From NCBI GenBank assembly GCA_021791995.1, contig JAJYVN010000003.1, positions 1 to 33,294 on the forward strand: a DNA stretch of 33,294 nucleotides, in the 5' to 3' direction. Of this stretch, positions 7,757 to 18,771 are shown in pieces (the first letter of the stretch is position 1; every line of letters starts with the position of its first letter). The notes under the pieces were generated by a model. The model made no database searches. It was not told the origin of the DNA and saw only the letters and a list, made by a program, of their open reading frames with translations. This DNA is from Bacillota bacterium (GTDB taxonomy: Bacteria; Bacillota; Sulfobacillia; RBS10-35; JAJYVN01). A program made the translations under genes and the position numbers.

Positions 7757-9481
7757 TCACTCCCACCTGCCACCCTGTCCTCCAGAGCGCCAGACCAAAA
7801 GCAGGGTGTATAGGCCGAGGACAGCGGAGGCGGCCAGGCCGAACCGTACCCCATCCCGCTGCCAGACGGAAGTGCTTGGCCGACCAAACACCGCGAGCAA
7901 GGCCGATGTGGCGGCCACGCCAGCGAACGTAATGGCGACCGCAACGCGGTTGATGGCGCTCCGCCACTCGGCGGCCAACCGTTCCACGGCTTTGGGATGG
8001 GGACTCCAGCGCAACTCGCCGCGTTCGACGAGCGTGATCAGGCGCTCGATTCTCCGCGGGAGGCGCAGGGATGCGTTGACCGCATCGGCGCCAGAGCGTA
8101 GAAACCGCAGGGCCGTTTTCGGTGTTCTGGCCTCCCGTAGCGCAAGCTCCTTGAGGTAGTTGCCCGCCGCTTCGGTGGCGACAAAGTCCGGATCGAGCCG
8201 TCGTCCCACCCCTTCATTCATGGCAAGCGTCTTCAACAGGAGTGCAAGGTCGGTCGGAAGACGCATATGGTAGCGTCGCGCCAAGCTGAAGACCTCCGAA
8301 ACCAGTGGGGCCAGTTGGATTTGTCCGAGGGGCTGTCCGGAGACCTCTTCCAGAACATGTTCCATCTGGCGGCGCAGGGAGGCGTGGTGTGCCGTTGTGG
8401 GCGCGATGCCAAAGGTTTCGAGCGCATCGATGACCCGTGTTGAATCCTGATCCACAATGGCCAGGACAAACTGGAGTAGGTTGGTCCGCATTGCGGGACC
8501 CAATTGTCCCATCATGCCGAAGTCGAGTGCGGCCAATGCACCACCGGGTGTAATGAGGAAGTTCCCTGGGTGCGGATCCGCCTGGTAAAAACCGTGCTCG
8601 AAGATCGACTTGAGGAGAATACGGCTACTGCGCAACGCCAGAGCGCGTCGGTCGATTCCGGCCCGCTCGAGGGCGGCGAGATCGTCGATGCGAATGCCAT
8701 GCAACTCTTCCATCACCAGAATGCGCCGGGTGGTGAATTCGCTGTATACATGCGGTACGCGCAAGGCTGGATCCCCGGCGAAATTCCGCGCGATCCGATC
8801 CGCGCTGCGTGCCTCTCGCACATAGTCGAGCTCGCTGCGCAATACCCAGGAGAACTCGTCCACCAAATCCACGAGGTCGACGAAGTCCTCCGTCAGGTGT
8901 TGCGCCGCTCCCACGTGGGACAGGTGACTGAGAATGCTCAGGTCTGCCTCGACTCGCTCTGCCACGCCGGGCTTCTGCACCTTCACCACCACGGGATCCC
9001 CGCTGGGAAGCGTGGCGCGATGCACCTGTGCGATGGAGGCGGAGGCAAGCGGCACATCATCGAAGTGTTCGAGGATCTGGTCCGCGTCCGGCCCGAGTTC
9101 TGCCGCAATGACGGCGCGAATCACTGGGGAGGGTACCGCCGGAACGCGGTCCTGCAACCGTCCCAGTTCGCGCGCATAGTCGGGGGGCACGATGTCGGTC
9201 CGGGTAGACAGGATCTGCCCAAGCTTGATGAACGTGGTCCCAAGATCCTCGATCGTTTCCCGCACGTGCGTTGGTAAGGGAACCCGCCGTGGCTGCGTTC
9301 GGCGCGCCAATGACCATGGCACCAACCGCCCGAGCCCAAGGGATTCCGCAACAAAACCCATCCCGTGCCGGAACAAGGTCTGTGCGATTTCTCGATAGCG
9401 CTGAGCGGAGCGGAGGGGCGATGATCGCCGTGCCCCCTGGTTCCTTTCACCCTCATGGAAGTCGACGTGCGATGCAGCCAC
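7757..9481 (-). CDS. ubiB: ABC1/UbiB/AarF (ADCK) family atypical kinase-like protein
   Basis: TFIKLGQILSTRTDIVPPDYARELGRLQDRVPAVPSP (KxGQ motif), ASIAQVHRATLPSGDPVVVKVQKPG, FYQADPHPGNFLITPGGALAALDFGMMG; C-terminal hydrophobic segments. Confidence 0.92.
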   Translation of the reverse strand: MAASHVDFHEGERNQGARRSSPLRSAQRYREIAQTLFRHGMGFVAESLGLGRLVPWSLARRTQPRRVPLPTHVRETIEDLGTTFIKLGQILSTRTDIVPPDYARELGRLQDRVPAVPSPVIRAVIAAELGPDADQILEHFDDVPLASASIAQVHRATLPSGDPVVVKVQKPGVAERVEADLSILSHLSHVGAAQHLTEDFVDLVDLVDEFSWVLRSELDYVREARSADRIARNFAGDPALRVPHVYSEFTTRRILVMEELHGIRIDDLAALERAGIDRRALALRSSRILLKSIFEHGFYQADPHPGNFLITPGGALAALDFGMMGQLGPAMRTNLLQFVLAIVDQDSTRVIDALETFGIAPTTAHHASLRRQMEHVLEEVSGQPLGQIQLAPLVSEVFSLARRYHMRLPTDLALLLKTLAMNEGVGRRLDPDFVATEAAGNYLKELALREARTPKTALRFLRSGADAVNASLRLPRRIERLITLVERGELRWSPHPKAVERLAAEWRSAINRVAVAITFAGVAATSALLAVFGRPSTSVWQRDGVRFGLAASAVLGLYTLLLVWRSGGQGGRWE

Positions 9482-9611
9482 CTCCCCCCCGACGCGACAC
9501 CCCTAGCATCGCTCATTTGCGCTCTCGACGCATGCCATAAAAGGGATGGTCGCGGGGGATTCGGCAGAGCCCTAACGCGGAACAAGACCGAGTGCACTTC
9601 AGCATCGTGCT

Positions 9612-9687
9612 TGGCGGAGGCGACGGGGATCGAACCCGCGATCTCCGGTGTGACAGACCGGTGTGTTAACCACTACACTACGCCTCC
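9612..9687 (-). tRNA. tRNA-Asp (GTC), CCA encoded
   Basis: Reverse strand GGAGGCG-TA-GTGTAGTGGTTAACAC-A-CCGGT-CTGTCAC-ACCGG-AGATC-GCGGG-TTCGATC-CCCGT-CGCCTCC-G-CCA: full cloverleaf, anticodon GTC, G73. Confidence 0.95.
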
Positions 9688-9763
9688 GCGAATCTGGGCC
9701 AGAAGCCCCATGATTGTAGTGGAGGTGCAAGGCTCCCGTCAAACACAAAAATACCGGAGTGGC

Positions 9764-10693
9764 TCAGGTGTGGTGCTTCGGACGGTCGAAGTGCCGTTTC
9801 ATCTCGGATACGTACTGCACCCCGAGCGTTGCGCGATGCGCATCGAGCCATGCTCCCAAGGCCGTCGGCGCGGTAGGGGATGCGTGTGATACCAGGAGAT
9901 CCGCCATGAGGCCACGGATTTCATCGCGCGTAATCAGCACATCCCCTGTCACCATGCTCCCAATGCGGCCGAGTGCGAAGCCAACGTCCGGCGAGACATG
10001 CACCAGTTTGGGGCGGCGGTTCACCGCCTGGGCGATGCGCTCGACCAGGGCGGTGAAGGTGTATGTCTCGGGACCCACCGCGTCGATCGTCCGTGTTTCC
10101 GCTTCGTTGCCGAGTTGGATCGCCAGTTCGGCCAAATCATCCACATGAACTGGCTGCACGCGGTACGTTCCGTCGCCGAAGATCGGGAAGAAGGGCAGGC
10201 GGCGTACGATCCAGGCGATGTTGTGCAACAGAATGTCCTCATCGCCAAAGATCAGGGCGGGGCGCACGATGCCGTGCGACAGGCCGGATTGGTGCAGGGC
10301 CTCCTCCACCAGCCCCTTACCGCGAAAATAGGGGAGAGGGCTATCGCTTGAGGCACCGGTGATGCTGACGTGGACTACGCGGCGCACACCGGCGCGCTCC
10401 GCTGCTGAGAAGAGCCTCTTCAAATTCTCGGCAGCGCGCGCATGATCGAGTCCACCCTGCGCAAAGCGGACCCAATATGTGGAGTAAAGGGTCTCCACCC
10501 CCTGCAGATCTTGCGTCAGTTGATCGATGGCGTCGAAGTCGAGTGGTCGTACGTCGACTTGTTCGCGCAGAGGGTCCGGGCGGTCCGGATGTCCGGTGAG
10601 TGTTCGAACGGTTTGGCCGGACGCCAAAAGACGCTTGGTGATGTGACGGCCGGTATATCCGAAGGCGCCGGTGACCGCATCCAGTGATGGCAC
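9764..10693 (-). CDS. NmrA-like / atypical SDR NAD(P)-binding protein
   Basis: VPSLDAVTGAFGYTGRHITKRLLASGQTVRTLTGHP (GxxGYTGR nucleotide-binding motif), GVRRVVHVSITGASSDSPLPYFRGKGLVEEAL. Start GTG at 10693 preferred over the longer ORF. Confidence 0.85.
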   Translation of the reverse strand: MPSLDAVTGAFGYTGRHITKRLLASGQTVRTLTGHPDRPDPLREQVDVRPLDFDAIDQLTQDLQGVETLYSTYWVRFAQGGLDHARAAENLKRLFSAAERAGVRRVVHVSITGASSDSPLPYFRGKGLVEEALHQSGLSHGIVRPALIFGDEDILLHNIAWIVRRLPFFPIFGDGTYRVQPVHVDDLAELAIQLGNEAETRTIDAVGPETYTFTALVERIAQAVNRRPKLVHVSPDVGFALGRIGSMVTGDVLITRDEIRGLMADLLVSHASPTAPTALGAWLDAHRATLGVQYVSEMKRHFDRPKHHT

Positions 10694-10710
10694 TTCGTTC
10701 CCCTCCCTAT

Positions 10711-13700
10711 TTAGCGCAGATGCGCTGGCTCCAGCATCCCAGTCTGGAGGAAGGCAATCCATGCTTCCCGAACGGGGCGTCCCCAGACAGCCGTCATCGC
10801 TCGAGCATAGAGTCGCACCTGCTCCCGGTACTGTGCCACGGTTCGATCGCTCGGGCCAACGGCGCGGTCGGTCTTGTAGTCGACGAGGATGAGATGGTCA
10901 CTCTGTACCAAAAGGCAGTCCACAGTTCCCTGAACCAGGACCCACTCGTGTGGATCCGCCTCTATCTCTGGATACACCTCCACGGCCGGGAGACGCAAAA
11001 GAAACGGCACTTCGCGCAGGACACTACCGGCATTCCGGTGCAAGCGTTCGCCCAAAGGAGACCGCAAAAAGCGTGCAACGGAGTCCACATCCACCGCCTG
11101 GGCCACCCTTGCCGTGATGTGTTGGTCGGTGATGAGGCGATCGAGGCAGCGGGTGATGGCATTCGAGTCGACGGGCCCGCCCAGGTCGATGCGGCTCAAA
11201 AGGAGGTGCGTGGCGCTTCCGACCTCCGCGGGGCTCGGCGCGACGTTGTTCAGGCGACGGGGGCCTGGGAGTGGAGGCTGCTGTTCGGTCCCTAGCACGG
11301 CGGCCGGTTCCTCAAGGCCTGCGGCGGTGAGGTGCCGGGCGAGTTCTCCCACACTCGTTTTGGCATAGCGGCCCGCAAGGTGGGCGTAAGGGTATTGCCA
11401 ATCGGCTTCTTCCGAGAGGCGCTGCCAGAGCGCCTCATCCACTGTTGTGTCGGGATCAGCCGCCAGTGGTTTCGACTCGGCTGGATCAGTCTCGAGGGAT
11501 TCCTGTACCGGGCCAAGGGATACGTTGAAGAGCGGATCGCGGACACCAACCGCGGGGACTGTACCGACCAACGCATCGAGCGCTCCTGCCACCTCTGCCC
11601 GGGTGGCCAGAACGGGAACAATCCAATCCAGCACTCGGCGCCCGTCCCCCAGGTCCGATACCCCCCCCTCCGTCCGAGCTTGGTCCAACCATCCTGCGGC
11701 ATCCTGCAAGAGATCCTTGCTGCGTCCCACCAAACAGAGGCGCTCCTTTGCCCGCGTCATGGCAACATAGGCGATGCGCAACTCTTCGGCCCGCTCCTCG
11801 TGCCGTAATTGCTCGGCGATGATCGCATGGCGGAGGGTAGGCCAGCGCAGACGGCGTACGGGATCGGCGGCGAGCGCTCCGAGGCCCAGCCCGCGATGCG
11901 CTAGCACCTCGTCCCGTGCAGAGCGGAAGGAAAAGGTGCGACCGAGCCCCGCGATAACGACCAAGGGAAACTCGAGCCCCTTGCTGCTATGGACCGATAG
12001 GATGCGCACCTGGTCGCCGACCGCCCGGGCCGCCTCACCGATCCCCTCTTGCGCATCCGAACTCGTGAGGAAGTCACACAGAGCCTGCAGGTCTCCATGG
12101 ATCGTTCGATCGGCTTCCCGGCAGCGCTCCACGATCCAATTCAGCGTTTTTTGGCGTTCCGCGCCAAGGGGCAACGTGGTAGTGGTGTGGACGTAGCCAG
12201 AATCCTGAAGCACGGCCTCCACCACTTCCGCGGCGGGGGCACGGCGGATCAAGGTCCTCCAGTGTTCCAGGTTGTGCAGCCATGTCGCAACAACGGGGCG
12301 AAGATCCTCCGGGCCGGTGGTGGCGGTTGTGGTCAGCGCATCCCAGAGACTCCCCTGCGGCAAGGTGGTGCGAATCCGCAGGAGATCCGCATCCGTAAAG
12401 CCACCCAGAGGACCTCGCAGCGTTGCGGCCAGGGGGATGTCCGCAAGCGGGTTGCGCAACGTTTGCAGCCAGGCGATGACGGTTCGAGTCTCCACCGTTT
12501 CCTGCCGGTTGGCCAAGTCGGCTGCCCAGCAAGGGATGCTGCGTGCCTGCAGGGCAGCGAGGTATGCTGCGGCGGAGCCGGTGGTGGCGCGGAGGAGAAT
12601 CGCCACATCCCCGTAGGTGGCCGATCGATAGCGTTTCCTCGAGTGATCCCAGACGGGAGTCTTCTCCGCGAGCCAGGACTGTACGCGGTCGGCGACCACC
12701 GACGCCTCCCGCTCCAACGCGGTGCGTAGCGCGGCCACATCGTCCGGTCGGGAGGGATCCGGGTCGAGGTCTTCCCCTTCCACGAGCCGTAGCTCGATGA
12801 GCGGTTCTGGTTCATGATTAGGGAGTTCTGGATACCTCGCCCGATACTGCAGTGGTCCCGCGTATCCCTGCGGCAGATCCGAACCCTCGGCCGCGAATAG
12901 CGGGCGGAAGATAGCATTGATTCCGTCCACCAGGCGTGGTCGGGTTCGGAAATTATCCGGTAGCTCGAGCAGACGGCCTCCTCCCTCCTCCCCATACCCC
13001 TCGGCTCGCTCAACGAAGCGTTCCGGGGCTGCGTGCCGGAAGCCGTAGATGCTTTGGCGGACGTCCCCGACCGAAAAAAGGAACGGCTCGCCGTCTCTGC
13101 CCACGATTGCGGAGAGCAGTTCCTGTTGAATGGGGCTCAGGTCTTGGGACTCGTCGACCAAAACCTCCCTGTATCGCCGCCGAATACTGCGCGCGGCTTC
13201 GCCTTCCGCTTGGAGTACCGCCAATAGACGGTGCTCCAAGTCGTCGAAGTCCAGCGCGTTTTCCTGCCGCTTGGCCTCGTGGTAGCGTGTATCGAATTCC
13301 CGCACGAGTCCCACCAAAGCACTCAATTCCGCCGAAACGACCCGATCCTCGTTCTCGAGGTTCGCGGCGGGGCGCCCATAGACGCCGCGCCGCAGGCTCT
13401 TGATGTCATCCTTGGAGGCATCGCGCAATTGGCGCACACGCGCAGCCAGTCGCTGATCCGCCTCGGTGTCGCAGGAAAGCGCTGGAAAGGAAGCCTGCAC
13501 CAGGGCTGCGGCGATCGTGTCCCAGGGCGCATCCACTGCCCGCAAGAGTCCTTCGAAAAGCGATTGATCCGACTCGAGCGCCGGGAGATAATTGCCTGGT
13601 CCGCCAGGCAACTGTGCGATGCGGAGCGCCTGGCGGCAGCGGTGGAGGCAGTGCTGGAGCGATCGACGCAGTCCGGCACGGGCCAACGGTTCCTCGGTGA

Positions 13701-14280
13701 GTCGGGTCCGTTCGGTCGCTGCATCGAGCCAAGCAGTTGGGTCCGCCTGTCCCCGCGCGAAGCTGTGCACGCGGAGGACGAGGTGCCCCAGGCGCCCTGA
13801 TGTGCCATGTCGCTCCAGAAGGGGCAAGAGATTCTGTCCTCCCGGCGCCTCCTCCGCCAGGAGTTGCTCGAGGGTTCGCATTCGAATTGTCTCTGCCGCA
13901 CCCGCCGACAGGACGGTAAACGCTGGATCGCATCCCGCTGCATCAAAGTGACGGCGCAGCGTTCGTTCACAAAAGCTGTGGAGCGTGGAGATATCGGCCA
14001 AAGGTAGAAGGAGCACCTGGCGGGCGGCCCGAGGTGAGCGACTCTGGTTCTGTCGCAGCGCGCTTGCGATGCGCTGGCGCATCTCGGCGGCAGCGAGGCG
14101 CGTGAACGTTACGACGAGGAGCTGATCGATGTCCAGCGGGTCCACCGGATCCGCCAAGCGTCCGATGACGCGCTCGGTGAGGACCGCGGTCTTGCCGGCT
14201 CCCGCCGCTGCCAGACAAACGACATGACCCCCACGGTCCATGATGGCCGCGCGTTGTGGTTCCGTCCAGTCCTCACCCAT
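10711..14280 (-). CDS. addA: ATP-dependent helicase/nuclease subunit A
   Basis: TEPQRAAIMDRGGHVVCLAAAGAGKTAVLTERVIGRL (UvrD Walker A), VLVDESQDLSPIQQELL, RILSVHSSKGLEFPLVVIAG, YVAMTRAKERL, C-terminal nuclease ILVDYKTDRA. Likely start ATG 14280. Confidence 0.95.
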   Translation of the reverse strand: MGEDWTEPQRAAIMDRGGHVVCLAAAGAGKTAVLTERVIGRLADPVDPLDIDQLLVVTFTRLAAAEMRQRIASALRQNQSRSPRAARQVLLLPLADISTLHSFCERTLRRHFDAAGCDPAFTVLSAGAAETIRMRTLEQLLAEEAPGGQNLLPLLERHGTSGRLGHLVLRVHSFARGQADPTAWLDAATERTRLTEEPLARAGLRRSLQHCLHRCRQALRIAQLPGGPGNYLPALESDQSLFEGLLRAVDAPWDTIAAALVQASFPALSCDTEADQRLAARVRQLRDASKDDIKSLRRGVYGRPAANLENEDRVVSAELSALVGLVREFDTRYHEAKRQENALDFDDLEHRLLAVLQAEGEAARSIRRRYREVLVDESQDLSPIQQELLSAIVGRDGEPFLFSVGDVRQSIYGFRHAAPERFVERAEGYGEEGGGRLLELPDNFRTRPRLVDGINAIFRPLFAAEGSDLPQGYAGPLQYRARYPELPNHEPEPLIELRLVEGEDLDPDPSRPDDVAALRTALEREASVVADRVQSWLAEKTPVWDHSRKRYRSATYGDVAILLRATTGSAAAYLAALQARSIPCWAADLANRQETVETRTVIAWLQTLRNPLADIPLAATLRGPLGGFTDADLLRIRTTLPQGSLWDALTTTATTGPEDLRPVVATWLHNLEHWRTLIRRAPAAEVVEAVLQDSGYVHTTTTLPLGAERQKTLNWIVERCREADRTIHGDLQALCDFLTSSDAQEGIGEAARAVGDQVRILSVHSSKGLEFPLVVIAGLGRTFSFRSARDEVLAHRGLGLGALAADPVRRLRWPTLRHAIIAEQLRHEERAEELRIAYVAMTRAKERLCLVGRSKDLLQDAAGWLDQARTEGGVSDLGDGRRVLDWIVPVLATRAEVAGALDALVGTVPAVGVRDPLFNVSLGPVQESLETDPAESKPLAADPDTTVDEALWQRLSEEADWQYPYAHLAGRYAKTSVGELARHLTAAGLEEPAAVLGTEQQPPLPGPRRLNNVAPSPAEVGSATHLLLSRIDLGGPVDSNAITRCLDRLITDQHITARVAQAVDVDSVARFLRSPLGERLHRNAGSVLREVPFLLRLPAVEVYPEIEADPHEWVLVQGTVDCLLVQSDHLILVDYKTDRAVGPSDRTVAQYREQVRLYARAMTAVWGRPVREAWIAFLQTGMLEPAHLR

Positions 14281-17200
14281 CGTGTCGCCTCTCCTCCATT
14301 CGAGCGCGCGCGGCCGCAGCTGGAATATCGGGTAGCGGACGAAACGAGTCGCCCGCCGTCGGGTCAAAGCGGCAGACGGCGGGATAGGGACAGCCGAGAC
14401 AGGCCAGAGTCGTTCCTCGGCGGACAGGCCGTGGGCGAATATCCCCTGCCTGGATGCGTTGTCCCAAGTCTTCCACTATCGCTGTGAGGGTGGCGATGAG
14501 GCCTTGGAAGCCTCGCGCAGAGAGTACCGATGCGTCGGCGCGTGGCTTGCCGTCGTTTCGCAGCCGAACCCCGGTGATGCTCCCGTCCGGGATACGCTCG
14601 TGTAAGCGGAGTGCCGCAGGTTCCGCTGGGGCGATTCCCTCCAGGTGTGGGGGAGAATCTGGCGTGTCATCGGGTGGTCCGTCCACGGTGTCCCACCGAT
14701 GCGCCGTGGGCAGAAGAAAGATGCCGCCGACCTCGTCTTCGGGACGGGCCGCGAGCGCGGCGGCGAGATAAATCGCGGGCTGGAGGTCCACACCGTGGAG
14801 AAGACCCTGCAGCCGGAAGCTGGCTCTACCTGTTTTGTAGTCGATGATCCGCAGTGCGGTTCGTCCCGTGTCCGGATTGATTGCCACGTCGACCCGATCA
14901 ATCCGTCCTCCGATCGAAAGACCACCCAGGCGTAAGGGAGGCCAGTCGTCGCCGTGGTTGCCGAAGGAGATCTCGGCGCCCAGGGGGCGGTAGGAACCCG
15001 CGTGCAAATGGTGCGCCACCGCTTGGGCTGCCCGGTGCACATCATGACGGAGGCTTTGTAGCGCATGGCGGCTGGTGGGGGAGTCATGACTCAAACGATT
15101 GATGGCTTCGCACAACGCCTCTTCGGCCAACGTTTCGATTTGTTCGCGGCTGTGTTCAGCCCAGTTTAGATGCTTTTCCTGGGCGGCATCGATGAACTGG
15201 GCCAGGACTTCATGGATGAGCCTCCCGGCCTCGACCGGAGAGAACCCTGAGTCGGTGTGCTCGTGGAGCCGCAGGCCAAAGCGCGCAAAGTGTTGGAAGG
15301 CGCAGGCCGCCATGGACTCCAGTTGCGTGCTGCTGAACAGCCGCCCCGCATACGACTCCCGGACCAGGTGTTGGGGGAGAGGGGTCACCGGCGCCGTGGG
15401 CGGCGCAAGGGATACATCGCGGTCGGCCAGCCAGCGCCGAGCGGTTTCCCACTCGATCTCTCCGGCCTGTCCACTGATCGATCGCAGCATGATCTCTGCC
15501 GCTAGGAAGGCCATGCCGCGGGACGCGCTGGGTCCATCCGACTGGCCCCAGGACGGTAGTTCCGGAAAGAGCTCCACCACCCGTCGAAGGGCTTCCGCTG
15601 GCTCCGCCCCCGCTGGATAGCTGAGATACAAGCGTTCGGAGGAGCGCGTCAGGGCGATGTAGTCGAGATAGCGAGCGCGCAAAAGATCCTCCGCACGGTC
15701 CGGTGCCACCTCCACGCCAGCAGCCGACAGACGGATGCGGTCGTCGTCGCGGAGAAGGGTACCCTCGCGAGAGCCTCGGGGAAACCCGCCCTCGAGCATT
15801 CCTGGGATGAAGACGCAACGGAGTTCGGGGTGTCGGCTGCGATCGATGGAACCGCACAGCACCTGGTCAAGGCAGGGGGGGAGAAGCCCGACGCTGATGT
15901 CCTCCAGTCCCGAGGCCAACACGGAGACCAGTTCCGCAAGGTTCACGATTTGCTCTCCCAGCGTCAGTTGGACCTGATCGAGGACCCCGAGTACGGACGC
16001 CCAGACCTGGCGGTGCCAGGATGCCTCCTCGGGCTCGGCTCCATTCACCCATTCGGTCATGGTCGCCTCTGCGCCGATCTCGAGGAGGAAGGCATGAAGG
16101 GCCAGGGCCGCATCGTGCCCGGTCATCCCCTCCGCCAGGGCCAATTCCAGTCGCCGGACGGGTGCTGTAACCAGAGGACAAGGGCTGTGCTCGGCCTCGT
16201 ACCAGAAGGCTCCGTCGCGGCGCGGGAGGAGAGCGATTGCGTCCGCCTGTTGCCGTGGTATCGCGGCGAGGTCTGTCTCGAGGTAGCGCTGAACAGCGTT
16301 CGCCGTCCAACCCTCCTGGATGATCCCAAGGGCAGCCGGCAGCACGCGAACCAACGGGTGTCGGGCGGCGGGTTTGCGCACATCGATGAAGTGGGGGATG
16401 CCATAGGTGCAGAACGCAGAGTGGAGCTGGTCGGCGTAGGTGTCTAGGTCATGGGTGACGACGGCAATCTGGCGGTATCGTAGCCCCTCCTCCCGACAGA
16501 GGCGCACGATCTCCTCGGCGATGCACAAAGCTTCCGTGCGCGCACTGTCGGCCATAAGGAGCTTGACGCTCTTAGCCGCACAGCTTGGTCCTGGATCGAG
16601 TCCTGCCAGTGCGGCTTCGATCCGTGCTCGGTCCTCATGGGAGCGGAAGCGCCAGGGTGCCTTCCCGGTGCGATCCAATGAAAGCGTCCCACTCCATGGC
16701 GCTGCGCAGCGCTCTCGGAGATCCAGGAGCTGGTGGAGCGTTTTTTGGGTTGGATAGAACGGTTGATCGGGATCCGGTGCGGGCCACGCGCCCGTCCCAT
16801 CGGGTGCGAAGGAGAGCGCGTCAAGACATAGCGCAATGTTCAGTTTTGCGCCGGCACGGAGAAGTGCGCCCAAAAGGTGGAGCTCCCGCGGCGTGAACCC
16901 GGCGAAACCGTCGATCCAATAGGTGGCCATACCCAGGGAGGTGCGATGTACCACATCGGCTGCCAATGACAGGTCGGATCCGGGATCGCCTAACGTTGTG
17001 CCCAGATGCTGGCGGTATGCCCTCCAGCAGAGCGCAATGTCATGGAGCCGGTCGCCCGTGCTGTCCGCAAGTGACTCGGCGGTGCGCAGCAGTTCTCCGG
17101 GCGTATGGTGATAGGCCTCGAGTTCCACGATCTCTTCCGCGAGGGACGCAATCCAGCCCGCATCGCAGACGCTGCGAGCAAAGACACGCAGTTCGGTCGC

Positions 17201-17500
17201 AAGGAGGGGTGCGACGGTGCGAAGGATCATCCGTCGCCCGGAGGTGTCGACCCGTGGGGTGGACAATCCTCCGGTCTCCTCCAGCACCCGGTACGCCAGC
17301 CGGCGAAAGCTCAATACCTGGATGCGTGCCACGGCCGTGCTCCCACCCTCCAAGAGTGCGCCTTCCAATTGGTAGGTTGCTTGTTCGGGGGCGAGGAGAA
17401 CGAGGGGCGGTCCCCACGGCGCATCGCGCGCTACAGCTAAGCACTCCTGGAGTACCGTGGTGGTTTTTCCGGAGCCAGCACGCCCAATGATGAATCGCAA
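14273..17500 (-). CDS. addB: ATP-dependent helicase/deoxyribonuclease subunit B with Fe-S cluster ligands
   Basis: LRFIIGRAGSGKTTTVLQECL near the N-terminus, RIIDYKTGRASFRLQG nuclease motif, Cys ligands MAACAFQHFARFG and TLACLGCPYPAVCRF. Likely TTG start at 17500 after AGAAGG; ORF extends to 17638. Overlaps addA. Confidence 0.93.
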   Translation of the reverse strand: MRFIIGRAGSGKTTTVLQECLAVARDAPWGPPLVLLAPEQATYQLEGALLEGGSTAVARIQVLSFRRLAYRVLEETGGLSTPRVDTSGRRMILRTVAPLLATELRVFARSVCDAGWIASLAEEIVELEAYHHTPGELLRTAESLADSTGDRLHDIALCWRAYRQHLGTTLGDPGSDLSLAADVVHRTSLGMATYWIDGFAGFTPRELHLLGALLRAGAKLNIALCLDALSFAPDGTGAWPAPDPDQPFYPTQKTLHQLLDLRERCAAPWSGTLSLDRTGKAPWRFRSHEDRARIEAALAGLDPGPSCAAKSVKLLMADSARTEALCIAEEIVRLCREEGLRYRQIAVVTHDLDTYADQLHSAFCTYGIPHFIDVRKPAARHPLVRVLPAALGIIQEGWTANAVQRYLETDLAAIPRQQADAIALLPRRDGAFWYEAEHSPCPLVTAPVRRLELALAEGMTGHDAALALHAFLLEIGAEATMTEWVNGAEPEEASWHRQVWASVLGVLDQVQLTLGEQIVNLAELVSVLASGLEDISVGLLPPCLDQVLCGSIDRSRHPELRCVFIPGMLEGGFPRGSREGTLLRDDDRIRLSAAGVEVAPDRAEDLLRARYLDYIALTRSSERLYLSYPAGAEPAEALRRVVELFPELPSWGQSDGPSASRGMAFLAAEIMLRSISGQAGEIEWETARRWLADRDVSLAPPTAPVTPLPQHLVRESYAGRLFSSTQLESMAACAFQHFARFGLRLHEHTDSGFSPVEAGRLIHEVLAQFIDAAQEKHLNWAEHSREQIETLAEEALCEAINRLSHDSPTSRHALQSLRHDVHRAAQAVAHHLHAGSYRPLGAEISFGNHGDDWPPLRLGGLSIGGRIDRVDVAINPDTGRTALRIIDYKTGRASFRLQGLLHGVDLQPAIYLAAALAARPEDEVGGIFLLPTAHRWDTVDGPPDDTPDSPPHLEGIAPAEPAALRLHERIPDGSITGVRLRNDGKPRADASVLSARGFQGLIATLTAIVEDLGQRIQAGDIRPRPVRRGTTLACLGCPYPAVCRFDPTAGDSFRPLPDIPAAAARARMEERRHDG

Positions 17501-17725
17501 GGGTGATTCCCTTCTGTGGTAAACAACGACATTGTACGGGGGAGCGGTCGGCACGGCAACCCCTGGCAGGGAGGAGTGCCAGGGTGCGGCAACGTCGATC
17601 CGAATCGGCGGAGGAAGAGAAGTAGCGGCATACACCATACGCTAGGTGGTTTATGGTCCGGAATCGAGCATCGGGAGGGCTTCGTCTAGCGTTCCGATAA
17701 GCGGCGTCGGTTCCCACCTACCCCG

Positions 17726-18199
17726 ATGATCAGCCATACCGAGTTGGTATGGGTCGCCTTGTACGGAGGCGCGGCGTGCGCGGTTCTAGGGTCCATCCTC
17801 ATCCTCGGTGTAGATGATCCGATGCGATGCGGGAGCGTACGTTTCGATGCGGAAAGCCCTTGGCTTGCAGGATACGCATCATCTCTGCAGCCCGGAAAGC
17901 GCCTCCGCTGTTGGCCCCTACGCTGCCTCCTCCATGGGATAACCGTGAAACGTCCAGTCGACGCGATGGCCTTCTTCCAACGTTCGACGAATGCCTTGAT
18001 CCGCTCCATCAACATCTCCCATCGTTCCGCTTTCCGCATTGCCCTGGTGCACCCGCCCCATCGCCATCGATGCAACTCGGCATGGAGCCTGGAGCGCGAC
18101 ATGTTCCGCGGTTTCCCCGTACCGAATGGGGGAACGAACTTCTGGCACTAACCACTCATTCTTCTTCTTCCCGCACTGCGGGTGAGGCAAGTCGCCCAT
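17726..18199 (-). mobile_element. Degenerate IS630-like transposase C-terminus plus downstream element sequence (copy A)
   Basis: Reverse strand MERIKAFVERW...(frameshift)...EGHRVDWTFHGYPMEEAA* resembles the IS630 C-terminal HPF-WTFTGKPL ending; followed by AEMMRILQAKGFPHRNV... RIIYTEDEDGP*NRA. Matches 32864-33120 in inverted orientation. Confidence 0.55.
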
Positions 18200-18771
18200 A
18201 CGTCACAAGAGGGGTTGGCGGGTCACCGGGAGCTGTCTCGATCCTCCTAGGCAAACCGCTTGGGCAAATTGTGCGGGGCCAAGGGTCTGCCCGATTAGGG
18301 ACTAGCCTCTGCTGAGGAGAGCCGTTATGGCATCAGGTACCAAGTGGTATCCTTCCATGGTCCGACGTTGGTGCCCACGATCTCCGGTGCGCCTTCTGGG
18401 CTTGCGACGGCGACCGCCTGTCGGCGTCGACTTGTCTTCATGGTCCTCATTGCTTGGGTAGGACCAACTCGCAAGGTCCGATCCCCTTCCACTTCAGACG
18501 TACTACAACGCGGGCATCGCCTGTTCGGCACGGCGGTCCGCGCCGGAAGCGTGCGGGGTATCCTTCTCCCTCCAGTGGAAACGCCTCGTCCAAGCGGCTG
18601 CATCGGGCAGACAGGGCTCCGCTCCGCCTCTGCGCCGTGCCAAACCCAGGCGTTCTGCCATAGTTTTCGGCCCAAGCGTGCAATTCGCCGCCCCTGCAGA
18701 ATCGCATCCGCTCTTGGACCTCGATCGACAAAGACCCCAGGGCTGTGGTTGGTAGGCTACCGCAGCATCCA

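Noticed and set aside
8504-9277. 257-aa + strand ORF opposite ubiB
   Set aside because: Antisense to the well-supported UbiB/AarF coding sequence; high-GC shadow ORF.
15830-16447. 205-aa + strand ORF, and many similar ORFs opposite addA/addB
   Set aside because: Antisense to clearly recognised AddA and AddB with catalytic motifs.
18327-18770. ORFs between the IS630-like remnant and the first isomerase gene
   Set aside because: No frame gives a coherent recognisable protein; probably further decayed mobile-element DNA, but not supportable as a named feature.
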